A stretch of 44,685 nt of DNA from Apostichopus californicus (taxonomy: Eukaryota; Echinodermata; Holothuroidea; Aspidochirotida; Stichopodidae). Below, in pieces: positions 24,501 through 34,323 of this stretch (within the stretch, counting starts at the first letter, position 1; the number at the start of each line of letters is the position of its first letter). The stretch spans positions 1-44,685 of the forward strand of contig JAIPMN010011662.1 in NCBI GenBank assembly GCA_020650975.1, written 5' to 3'. Under the pieces are notes generated by a model that saw only the letters and a list, made by a program, of their open reading frames with translations, searched no databases and had not been told where the DNA came from. The position numbers and the translations under genes are program-made.

Positions 24501-27500
24501 TCTGTTAACAACTGTTACTTTCAGAATTTTCAGTCGACATATCATTCATGTGTAAAAGTAAGTTGGCCTGTCGTTTCGATCCCAGCAGGGTCTTCTTCAG
24601 AGGCTAAATGACAAGTGTCATTTAGCTAAAAAACCAAGTGTCAAATGACACTTGTCATTGAGCCTCTGAAGAAGATCCTGCTAGGATCGAAACGACAGGC
24701 CAACTTACTTTTAACACAGGCTCTCTAGTGGATAAGCAGTTTGCTAACAGTTTTATTTTATTTTGACATATCATTCGTGCGAAAAAATGCGAAGTGAGAG
24801 GAATTGAATGTATTTATCTTCTGTTTTAGAATCAAAGGATGGTGGGTGATCCATCACTACCTCACGGTACTGCTTTCAGGTATTCTCCTGATTTGGCCAG
24901 ACAGTATCAGCTACAGAATGTTCAGGACCCAGTTTATGGTCTTTGGGGTTTATCTTAGTGAGTAGTCTTCATGAAAATCCATCTTGCTCATTATTCTCAT
25001 GAAAGTCTCCAAATTGTGTCTTTGCTTCACATGCTAAACGGAAGTTTTGCCACCCCACCAACTACAGTGTTAGAAAATATAAGAACTTGTCTTAAAATGC
25101 TGTTTTGATATCTGTGTTTGTTTCTTCAGATGTGTAAATGTGATCTTAAGCCATTCGACTTAATTTGTTAATTCCACACCAATGTAAAAAGTTCAAAGGC
25201 AAAGTACAAATGTAAAGGGGGGGGGGGGGATGGTTTAAATTTTGAAGGATTTGCAATCTTGTCAGAGTAATTTTAAAATTTGAATGAAAGTAATATGTCC
25301 ACTGTATTTTATAAAGGGGTCTTGGGTTTTATGTCATATTCCAGCATCTTGTCTACAATAGACACAAATCGCATTGTGAAGTTTGCGGAGTGTTCAACTC
25401 CTGCACTTGGTAATAACAATGTCATTATACAGATATGATAAGGATATTCGAAGAGATTGTTTTCTTTATAATTTTTTATTATATTTGACAGATCTTTTCA
25501 TTTCATTCTGGATAATATTAACAGATGTTTTGATTTAACTTTGTGCGATGTTTGTTTGTTTTTCAGATTTCTTGCAGCTGCTTCAGTATTATTACCAGAG
25601 TGGATGTCTGTACAGATTAAGAGCACTGGGAGAGAAGAGTGACATGGACATCACAGTAGGTAAGAATTGCATGGACATCACAGTAGGTGAGAGTGACATG
25701 GACATCACAGTAGGTGAGAATTGCATGGACATCACAGTAGGTGAGAGTGACATGAACATCACAGTAGATGAGAGTGATGTGGACATCACAGTAGGTAAGA
25801 ATTGCAGGGACATCACAGTAGGTGAGAATGACATGGACATCACAGTAGGTGAGAGATGCAGGGACATCACAGTAGGTGAGAGTGATGTGGACATCACAGT
25901 AGGTGAGAGTGACATGGACATCACAGTAGGTGAGAGTAACATAGACATCACAGTAGGTAAGAATTGCAGGGACATCACAGTAGGTGAGAATGACATGGAC
26001 ATCACAGTAGGTGAGAGATGCAGGGACATCACAGTAGGTAAGAGATGCAGGGACATCACAGTAGGTGAGAATTGCAGGGACATCACAGTAGGTGAGATTG
26101 ACATGGACATCACAGTAGGTAAGAGTGACATGGACATCACAGAGGTGAGAGTGACATGGACATCACAGTAGGTAAGAATTGCAGGGACATCACAGTAGGT
26201 GAGAGTGACATGAACATCACAGTAGATGAGAGTGATGTGGACATCACAGTAGGTAAGAATTGCAGGGACATCACAGTAGGTGAGAATGACATGGACATCA
26301 CAGTAGGTGAGAGATGCAGGGACATCACAGAGGTGAGAGTGACATGGACATCACAGTAGGTGAGATTGACATGGACATCACAGTAGGTAAGAGTGACATG
26401 GACATCACAGAGGTGAGAGTGACATGGACATCACAGTAGGTAAGAATTGCAGGGACATCACAGTAGGTGAGAGTGACATGGACATCACAGTAGGTAAGAA
26501 TTGCAGGGACATCACAGTAGGCAAGAGTTACATGAACATCACAATAGGTAAAGGAATGGTAAAGCAAGAATAAAACATATCAATGGGATGTACGATAAAC
26601 TGTACATAGGTATGCTAGAGTTAAGTGGATGGTAAAGAGTTTAAATGTTGAAAAAGGTCATGTGTTGATAAATCAAAAACCATATGAGATGTGACACATT
26701 GTGCTTTGGTGGTAATATATTTTACACTTTGACTTATACTTCCTGTTCCTGTTCCTGTTCCTGTTAATCAAAAACACAGAAAAGAACGAAATAAATTACA
26801 ATTTATAGTTTCTGATCTGATCATACATCATTTCTCATTTTTTGTCACCAATTTAGCTGAGGAATTTCAAGCATGGATGTGGAGAGGTCTCACGTTTCTA
26901 TTACCATTCCTGTTTCTTGGTTATGTAAGTATCTTTGACCTCATCCTGTGTTTAGTTTTGGCTAAATATCTCTTTATTGAGGAAAGTGATTTAGCTACAT
27001 AGAAGTTTGCCTCTTCTGATAACTGTAGACTGCTCTGTTCAATTTATCCTAAAGCAATTAGGAGGTGCAATTAGGGGGTGCGACAAATTTCAAACTTGTA
27101 GAAATACTATAAATTGGATTCTCCATGTCCTGTTTCCCCATTTGTCTTCATAATATTCATGGGTTTATAGTTATGGTGAAAGGGTATATTTCGTTAACCC
27201 TCAAAATACAGGCAAGTTTGATAGCTTTGTGGAAGCTACACAGTTCTATTTGTGATCAAAGAAATATAATAATCTAATCTGCCTCTAATAACTTTTTGAT
27301 TGATTGATATTTTCAGCTATTTCAGCTTTACAATGCTATTACATTGTACTATATTGCCAACCATCCTGACTGTCAAGAGTGGATGGTGAGTAATCATTGT
27401 TTCTGAAATTATCTTAATAATTCTTACAAATGTTGTTATTACAGGTTTCTTTGGGTTGTCTGTGCCTTTACTTTTAATCTCCTTGCACAGGCATAGAATT

Positions 27501-28439
27501 TCATTTTAAGAAGGTATATATCGTTATAAAAAGTGCTCCAAATTTTACACTTTTTAAATTTTGTTTCACATTTTTACACTTTTAATAGTACAGTGATCTT
27601 TAGTGAAAGTACATTCCAATTACCCACAATGCAGTGCAGCAAATACTTAATGACATTGAGAAACATGTAATTGCCATTATCTCTGTATAAAACATATGGT
27701 TTATTAAGACAAGTATAATGTAAACAAACACATTTGTAAACTTAAACTTCATTGCTACCATTTGCCTGTATGCTTTTTCGTTTTTACTCAATAGCTATTG
27801 GCTAGTATGCTGTTTAGGTATTATTCAGCATAGATTGGACTAGCATATCCCATCAATGTCCTGAGCGCAAATCCATTTTATGGGCTTCAACGCTTGAAGA
27901 ATTCAGCCATTTACAGATCAGCAAATGGCTAATACATGTCTTGATATTTTCACCAATGATTGGTAAATTTGTTTTATGCTGGTTGGGGTATGACCCACAC
28001 CCCCTCCCCTTCTCCCTATGTGGTTTATTATAAATATTTGCCTTAAACTTGACAGTTTTTAAAGGTTTATTTGAAGTGAATAAATGATGGAAATGAAAGC
28101 AGTAAATCCAGTTAAGCAGCATTTGCATCGTGAATTGTCCAGTGTGTCATGGAATAATTTAGTGTTCAAAGTTCGAAGAAGTGTTGAAATCTCTGAATAT
28201 ATTCTCTGTGTAAACATCTTTGCACTTGTGTAGCAATCTGGCCATTTTGCTTTGCAGTTTGCGATGTGATACTGGATGAATTATGTGGTAAATGTCCTTT
28301 GATCATTTTATTTTTATTTGAACAGGTTTCCAGCTCTGCTGTCATCTTTTTCATACTCTTCCTGGGGAATTCATCGACGTTATCTAAAGTCGTCATCGAT
28401 AAATTCAAAAGGATAGGCAGTAAAACCAAGGCTGCTTGA
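15691..28439 (+). CDS. TMEM120: TMEM120 (TACAN family) multi-pass membrane protein, complete
   Basis: Exons: 15691-15762, 16535-16653, 17529-17633, 17915-17974, 18540-18635, 23595-23684, 24830-24957, 25567-25659, 26857-26924, 27317-27385, 28326-28439 (stop TGA). All phases close, giving 337 residues; human paralogues are about 340. The N-terminal third is a coiled coil ([37 protein letters not shown]), as in the family dimer. Membrane segments follow: [107 protein letters not shown]. The [15 protein letters not shown] and [17 protein letters not shown] blocks are nearly diagnostic. TMEM120A/B sit in the nuclear envelope/ER, bind coenzyme A and resemble ELOVL elongases; a mechanosensing role (TACAN) is disputed. 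Exon 8 runs directly into a large minisatellite copying its own end and donor. Very secure. Confidence 0.97.
16985..17135 (+). repeat. Dispersed repeat, copy 1 (CATCTTTGCACTTGTGTAGCA family)
   Basis: Shares with three other segments of this locus (about 21010-21130, 24255-24415 inverted, 28165-28280) the layout: TAGCACTTTTGAAGGCT-TGAA-TTTGTC, a spacer, then CATCTTTGCACTTGTGTAGCA and a tail with TTTGCATAGCA. No coding capacity. TE class unknown. Confidence 0.7.
19875..20435. mobile_element. Putative TA-flanked terminal-inverted-repeat element
   Basis: The left end TAGAGGGCGATGTCAGATTG (19875-) and the reverse complement of the right end, TAGAGGGCGCTGTCACACCG (ending 20435), align over about 24 bases with few mismatches, both including GGTCC. 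Each end abuts TA, as expected for a Tc1/mariner-like target. The 561-bp interior has no transposase ORF, so it would be non-autonomous. It lies in TMEM120 intron 5. Class inferred from the TA only. Confidence 0.55.
21010..21130 (+). repeat. Dispersed repeat, copy 2
   Basis: Contains TAGCACTTTAGAAGGCTTTGAA followed about 60 bases later by ACATCTTTGCACTTGTAAAGCATCTGCCCATTTTG; same layout as copy 1 at 16985-17135 and copy 4 at 28165-28280. Confidence 0.65.
21425..21580. repeat. (TCAG)n microsatellite with a (CCAG)n block
   Basis: About 39 tetranucleotide units: pure TCAG/CAGT first, then a run of CAGC units (about 21488-21522), then mixed TCAG/TCAA. Reads as Ser-Gln-Ser-Val/Pro-Ala repeats in all plus frames, so the three overlapping Ser/Gln ORFs here are artefacts. 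Intronic in TMEM120. Confidence 0.95.
23170..23450 (+). repeat. Local duplications including a copy of the TMEM120 exon 6 start
   Basis: GCAGATTCATTGATGCTAT at 23357-23375 is identical over 19 bases to the acceptor and first codons of exon 6 (23591-23609), then diverges. Around it, GTTAGAA-CAGTGCTAAA-ATGGAAA-ATTTCTTT occurs twice (about 23186 and 23268), and TTCAGTTATC followed by CAGATGTTG occurs twice (about 23223 and 23417). It looks like partial tandem duplication within intron 5. Confidence 0.75.
24255..24415 (-). repeat. Dispersed repeat, copy 3 (inverted)
   Basis: On the minus strand it reads TTTTGCATAGCAGTTTTGAA, GGCTCTGAACTTTGTC, then GCATCTTCGCACTTGCATAGCA and two TTTGCATAGTAATCTGT units. 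Same layout as the plus-strand copies, in reverse orientation, in TMEM120 intron 6. Confidence 0.65.
24553..24764. mobile_element. Foldback (palindromic) insertion with hammerhead-like cores
   Basis: Two 70-base arms, 24554-24623 and 24643-24712, are near-perfect reverse complements around a 19-base spacer. The insertion is flanked by a 17-base direct repeat (24536-24552 and 24765-24781, 15/17 identical, GACATATCATTC core), as after target-primed integration. Each arm includes CTGAAGA, a short helix (GATCC/GGATC in the right arm) and GAAAC. Ends with a T/A-rich tail (GTTTTATTTTATTTT). Penelope-like retroelements are known to carry hammerhead motifs; that link is inference. Intronic in TMEM120. 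Confidence 0.65.
25637..26550 (+). repeat. 27-bp coding minisatellite derived from the end of TMEM120 exon 8 plus its splice donor
   Basis: About 34 tandem units of consensus GAGAGTGACATGGACATC plus ACAGTAGGT (27 bp). The first unit is the genuine exon end ([10 protein letters not shown], donor at 25659/25660). Each later unit encodes (G)(E/K)(S/N/R)(D/C)(M/V/R)(D/N)ITV and repeats AG|GTAAG or AG|GTGAG. Nineteen units are in frame to about 26140; then a 25-bp unit (CACAGAGGTGAG, lacking TA) shifts the frame, and the same 2-bp loss recurs near 26325 and 26405, cutting the array into blocks of 19, 7, 3 and 5 units. The 182-residue minus-strand ORF is the antisense shadow of the repeat. Confidence 0.95.
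26740..26766 (+). repeat. (TTCCTG)n hexanucleotide repeat
   Basis: Just over four tandem units in TMEM120 intron 8, about 90 bases before the acceptor of exon 9. Confidence 0.85.
28165..28280 (+). repeat. Dispersed repeat, copy 4
   Basis: Contains AACATCTTTGCACTTGTGTAGCA followed by TGGCCATTTTGCTTTGCAGTTTGCGATGTGA; matches copies 1-3. It ends about 45 bases before the acceptor of the last TMEM120 exon. Confidence 0.6.
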
Positions 28440-28688
28440 AGGAGATGCAGCTCTTCCTCAGGGTAAACATTAACTGTCAATAATACCGGTTTACAGTACG
28501 TCAAACTGTTAACCACTGTGTAAACGTACAAGTAATGTTAACTTCTTTGTTTACTATTGTTATAGTTCATTTTAATAACGTTATGATTAAATGTAATGAC
28601 TCAGAAACAAGAAATAATAATAATTGTTGTAATATGTGATGAAGATTCTTTGAAATCTTGCCTTATGAAGAATTCATGTTTTTCTTTA

Positions 28689-28694
28689 AATAAA
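28689..28694 (+). terminator. Likely TMEM120 polyadenylation signal AATAAA
   Basis: A canonical AATAAA 250 bases after the TMEM120 stop codon, in AT-rich DNA, followed by TGCTTTATCATTAC. It is a good candidate for the 3' end, but AATAAA is common by chance here. Confidence 0.4.
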
Positions 28695-31600
28695 AATTCT
28701 CTCTGCGTAAAGTGCTTTATCATTACTACCTGGTGTACTCTATAAGGAGATTGAAACCAGTTGAAACCACTTCAGTCTCTAAAGTGATCTAAAGAGTTAG
28801 ACACCTTTAGCAGTCTTAACACTGATGACATCTAATAACTACAACCATGTGTTACTGCATTCTTAGGTTCGTTTTGTTACTTCCCACAACTCAAAATAGC
28901 ACATTTCTGCTTAAATGGCTTTTTGGTGATAAAAGTGATCAAATTTTGTGACTTAAAAAGAAGACTGAAAGTGATATTCTTTTTGACATTTAAGGTGGTC
29001 AACAAAAAAAATTGCATATTCATTTAGAGAATCATACTTTGTTAATGTGATGACTACATGAATCTATTTACCCCATTTATTCTTCTCTTACCTGTATCCT
29101 CTCAAATTCTCTAACAAACCTGCCAAAATTATTAGGAATCTCTCTATATTAGCATGGCAAAGTCCAAGCTGTTTCATTTCCAAATATAGAAATCATGTTT
29201 GAAATAATGTCATTATTAGTATTATCTGTTCTGTTCTTTATCATCTGTGTAGAATCATGAAGGTTCTGTTAAGATATCAAAATTTTGCTGTAATAATTTT
29301 TATTTTAAAAAGATTCAAATATTTCTGACATATGTCCTCTAATATGAATTATTTTGTAGGTTTTGCATGTTGCTATTCTACTTGTAAAAGAAAAACTATG
29401 CAGGGTTTTCACAACTTTTTTATTAGAATTGTTAGCTGTATCGGTTAACCATGTTACTCTATATGACTCTCACAATCTGTTCAATGAAATGTTAAACTTT
29501 GATGGATCTTAAATAAGTAATTTCAAAGAAAGATTTGTCTTGCAATTGCTGGTGCTTTCATCTTCTCAGAAAATTTAAAATACTGTTGACATGACAGGCT
29601 CTCATTGCGTTCTTCATTTGGTGGGATGGGGTTTACTCACGATACACTGCTACCTCACTAGAAACGAGCAGCTTAAAGATGGCCTTGCTTGGATTTGTCC
29701 ACAAATAAATGTTTCCTTATTTATGTTCACATTCAAAGAAATAAATTTCTTATTGCTTTAGCAGTTTTCACAGGATGCAATTGGAGTACAGGTTTGTGAC
29801 TTTTATTGGCATTTTATGAAATGTCTGGTAGAAAAAGTACTGCAGTAAATAGCAGGCCACTTCAATTGGTACCTGGGGATGATTCAATCACTTTGACATC
29901 ATTGGTTAGGCTTGTGCTGAAGCTAAAACATGTAAAGTTGTCCATATTGTCGAACCAGTTATTGTAATCATTGTGGTGCGGCTAAGGGCCAACTACATAA
30001 AAACATTTCAATACATCTGTAGACCAAGGAGGGTGTTTCTGTGGTTGTCAGTGAGGGTCATTAGGTGAGGTATGTGAGGTTTTACCTAGTTTATTTCAGC
30101 ATTTGTTTTTGATAAGATTGTGAAAGAGTGGTAACCTCTAAGTATATAACCATATGTGATGGTCTGTGGAAAGTATATTTGTACAGTTCTTTATTATAAT
30201 TATTATATCATAACATCTTCTTACCACTTTACTCATATTTAATTTCTTAAGACATAATTGGACATATTTTATCTTTAAGAAGATCTTACAATTATAGGAC
30301 TGACTGTGTGAGTGTGAAATTAATGAGGAACATTGTAGAACTTACTTATTGCTGGTATTCCAGATAATTAGTAAGATTAAGGGCCCTGTTCGTGTGTACT
30401 ACTTGTCTTAATGTCTTCACAAGTAATGACTCACTCTGGTTAAAATTTACAACAACTTCTTGAATTAATTCTTCAATGCAGCCTGATCAATGACAAAGGT
30501 AAGCTGCTTCCTGCTATCATGTTACATGGTTGACCAACTCAACTATTGTTGCTTGGGCTTTGAAATCTGACGGCCTGTCAAAGTTTGAGCTAAAGGTGCA
30601 AAAATAAGTTATGTATTCTGTTGAAGATCAAGTAGAAAATATTCCCAAGTATTCATCTATAAAATGTTAAAAAGAAACACCAATATATATCCCAAGCAGA
30701 AATAGATCTTGCTTTAGTCATTTTGGGACAGGATGGAGGAGGGTTAGGGTAAGGTTGGGGACAGGTGGGGGGGGGGGGGTTGTGGACGGGTACAGGGTGG
30801 AAGAGTCTTGTGGGAGATAATAAAATCTAGATTAGTAGTGTAATCAAGTAAATGCCTCCTTTGATGTTATACTCCCAGAATAGTGTTTTTTTATTGTTCT
30901 TAACTTGTGACTTATTGATACTTCTATTCGTCCTACTCTATATAAATTACTCCAATTATTTCGCATAACATTGAGTTCAGGTATTTGGATATTATTATTA
31001 GCTGTATTTAGAGCAGACCCTGACGATTATAGATTCATTGCCAAGGTGTTTTATCACCATAATGTTGTCTTTATGGAATCAATCCCTCATTTTAATATTA
31101 TATTTGAAGTTTGTGACATGAACATGAATAGAGATGTATCCAAAGGAAACTGCAATTCTTAAAGCAGCAAAATTATAAAGTAAGGTACATGTGTAAAGTT
31201 ACCTTCTTGCCCTCCAAGTTTACCACCATGCCTGGACAATAGAGGCCTATATCTGTTCTCTGTGGTTATCAGAGAAAACTCCTTGTAGTTGAAATGCCAG
31301 CTTTGTGTTTATTGGGAAAACTACTTCAAGGGGGGGGGGGGGGTGGGGAGAGGCACAACTTTCAAAAGAACTTTTACTGAGGTTGAGAATTTAAAAATTC
31401 TTCCCAAATGTGAAAAATTTTCAGACTAAAACCTTTTTGAAGTTTTATATATGGAATAGGTTGAGCATGAGTGACCATTTTTTGACCTTTTTAGCATATT
31501 TGTGTGCTATAATGATGACCTTTAGCAGCACAATTAACGATAAAACCTGATTATTGAGCAATCAATAATGCTATATCTCTTTCTCTCTCAATGTCCAAAT

Positions 31601-32117
31601 AAATTTTACTATAACCTTCTAATCGCTAACTTTCAAGTTTAACATCTGGTAATTTTGGTGATTTGATTAAACAGTACACGAGGCATTTTTTTTGTTTTTG
31701 TTTGTTATCATAACATTTGAATCTTGTGATAATTGATAGCAAAGTTTATCAAGTCAGTAATATGTGGAATACCTGTACAAGTTGAAACCAGAGGTCTGGA
31801 TATGGCAAAACTTTGGACAACAGAGGTTCCTATACCTTATTTGATTGAGTGCAGGTTTGTGGGCCACTCTTTATGTTTCAGGACACTTCAAAATCTTTCT
31901 CAGAAGTTCGGATTTGGCCTGCCAGTCGTCTGTTGGGATTCCCTGCCTTTAAATTCTAACTTAATCATACGTTCATATTGTAGCATAATGTATTTGGTAA
32001 TGTGTGAAATATGGTACAGTTACTTGTCATATTGTCATATATGTTAATTGTCATATCTTTGGTATCGGAGACAAAGGTAGCTTTGTTCTTTGTGATGACA
32101 ATGCATATTATATTTGT

Positions 32118-32566
32118 CCATGGAACTTGATTGTATAATTGGAAAATCCATGATATTCTTTAAATGTATAATGCATGATTTACTGAAATTGGATAATTCA
32201 TGATATTCTTTTATTGGATAATCCATGATTTAATGTAATTGGATAATCCATGATTTACTGTAATTGAATAATTCATGATTTATTGTAATTGGATAATTCA
32301 TGATTTATTGTAATTGAATAATTCATGATTTATTGTAATTGGATTATCCATGATTTATTGTAATTGGATTATCCATGATTTATTGTAATTGGATAATCCA
32401 TGATTTATTGTAATTGGATAATCCATGATTTATTGTAATTGAATTATCCATGATTTATTGTAATTGGATAATCCATGATTTATTGTAATTGGATTATCCA
32501 TGATTTAATGTAATCGGATAATCCATGATTTACTGTAGTCGGATAATCTGTGCTTTATTGTATAAA
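32118..32566. repeat. 25-bp satellite, unit TAATTGGATAATCCATGATT+TATTG
   Basis: About 18 units with an exact 25-bp period in the centre (for example unit starts 32411, 32436, 32461); edges are more degenerate. The core alternates between GGATAATCC and GGATTATCC, which are reverse complements of each other. Confidence 0.95.
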
Positions 32567-33759
32567 TTGGATTAATGTTGAAAAATTTGAAAGAATTTTT
32601 GTATCATGGAAACGTATGTTAATTTTTGATTCAGAGAAATTAAATTATAAAGATTTATGAATATATGAAGGTTTTTTTGTTTTGTTTGATTTAATTTGTA
32701 ATATCTTTCCAATTGTTATCTTTGTCAACATGTGGAATGTAAACTGAACTGGATGTTGAAAATCAATTGATGATAGACTCTCTTTTAATGGTATTAGGTA
32801 AATAGGTAAAAATGAATACAAATAGTTTAATTTAATGTATAGTAAAGAATAGAATCTTTGAATGTTATTAAAGTTTTAAACTCATTATTACATAACAAAG
32901 CATTCATGACCTGTTCAAGGAAAAAAATGTCAGCAGTACTTGTCTTTAACTACACATAGAGTTTATCTGCCTCCGCTTACTAATTTAGCTAACCTCTCAC
33001 CCCCTCCCTCCTCCCAACTGTACTCCCATCGAATTGTTTTCTCCTGAAAATTTTTCGAGGGCACATTCACAAGTGTATCAGTGAGATGTCATAATGCAGC
33101 ATAAAAACAAGTGTTCAACTGTTCCTCCTCTCACCTGTGCCTCCTCTCACCTGTGCATCTTCACTTTTCCACAGAGGATTCAATGAAGGTATTTCAATAA
33201 AGTACACAAGAAATGGAATATTAGCAAAGTGAACTAAAAGATACAGTATCAGTATTCATAACTAAATAAGCTACTTCATGACAGATATAATAATCCAAGT
33301 TTGAAAAATATAAATGACTCTCTAGGCAAGACTTCTTCAGTCTTCCTCGGTAATCAAAATATCTGTAATGGACTCCAGGGCTCAGCGAAGCAATTTCAAC
33401 CAACATCTGATGACTTCTGATCCCCAAGCAGGGCCCAAACACAGATCGCACCCATTAATGCCAAGGAACCCCTGTGTAAGTATTTGAAAGGAAGAAATCC
33501 TAACGTAAAATTTTGAAGAAAATTTTCCAAACATTTAGTTAAGTAATTTTTGTGCTCAGTTGTGGAAAGCTGCATCTGTGTTGCCAGGTGTCATTGCCTC
33601 AGATGAGACCTAGAAGTGTAGGACCTACTAGAGGAGAATCATGAAGGAGGGGAAGGGTGGGGGGGGGGTGGAAGAGATTAATTATCATCGTCTAGGAAAC
33701 AGTAAGGACAACTTGGATATTAATCTCAAGAAGGTGATTTAAGGACAAACTCCTACTCT

Positions 33760-34005
33760 TGGCCCCTCACTCCTGGCTTATGGTAACTTTCATATCATAA
33801 GGTCCCGAGTTCGAGTCACTCTAAGATTAATGAATGTCGTCCAGTTACAGAGTGGTTGAAAATTGACAATTCATAATCATGGACGTTAAAATATGAATCT
33901 AAGAGACTGACTTCGGTCAGCTTGCGGCTTTGATAAGCCAATGATGGCTTCTTCGCGAGTTCCTGCTTGCAGGAGGATCTAAAATACATACACGCATACA
34001 TACAT
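33760..34005 (+). mobile_element. tRNA-derived SINE, copy 1
   Basis: Same family as 38608-38850. The B-box-like GAGTTCGAGTC (about 33807) is intact while the A-box region is decayed. From AGATTAATG on, the two copies are nearly identical, including GAATCTAAGAGACTGACTTC and the hairpin-rich tail ending GCTTGCAGGAGGATCT, then a CATA-rich end. Confidence 0.85.
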
Positions 34006-34323
34006 ATCATACTTGTCATTTGGGTTGAAAGAATATTGGAAACTTTTCCTACAATTGATTAAGAAGAATTGCTAACTAAAGATTTAGAAAGTAAGATATC
34101 TCAAAAATAAATTGCAGTACTTACCATAAACTGTACCTGACCAGTTTATTATGTTGGAATGTGTTGTACTTCCTGACCAATAACTGTCCATCACTTTTAT
34201 AATCTCTTAAAATATTTCTGCATCTGTTGAATTATAAAACAAGAGATACTAAACGTAAACAAGATGTAATCAGTTAGTCAGTTAATGCTGCTAAAATCTC
34301 TTTCAAGATGTTTTTAAGGTTTG

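Larger units (their letters stand above)
28700..34323. other. Convergent intergenic region between TMEM120 and PNLDC1
   Basis: No coding exon recognised. It holds poly-G runs (about 30767-30779, 31330-31343, 33660), the 25-bp satellite (32118-32566) and SINE copy 1 (about 33760-34005). The 104-residue ORF at 31733-32047 has no domain or splice context that I recognise. Confidence 0.6.

Noticed and set aside
25592-26140. 182-residue minus-strand ORF of MS-SPTVMS repeats
   Set aside because: It is the antisense translation of the 27-bp minisatellite; a repeat of length divisible by 3 stays open in several frames. No start context or splice support.
31733-32047. 104-residue plus-strand ORF between TMEM120 and PNLDC1
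   Set aside because: No recognised domain, no supporting splice sites, and its composition resembles the surrounding intergenic DNA.
32118-32566. CRISPR-like regular array
   Set aside because: Units are directly tandem at 25 bp with no unique spacers, and the window is animal DNA.
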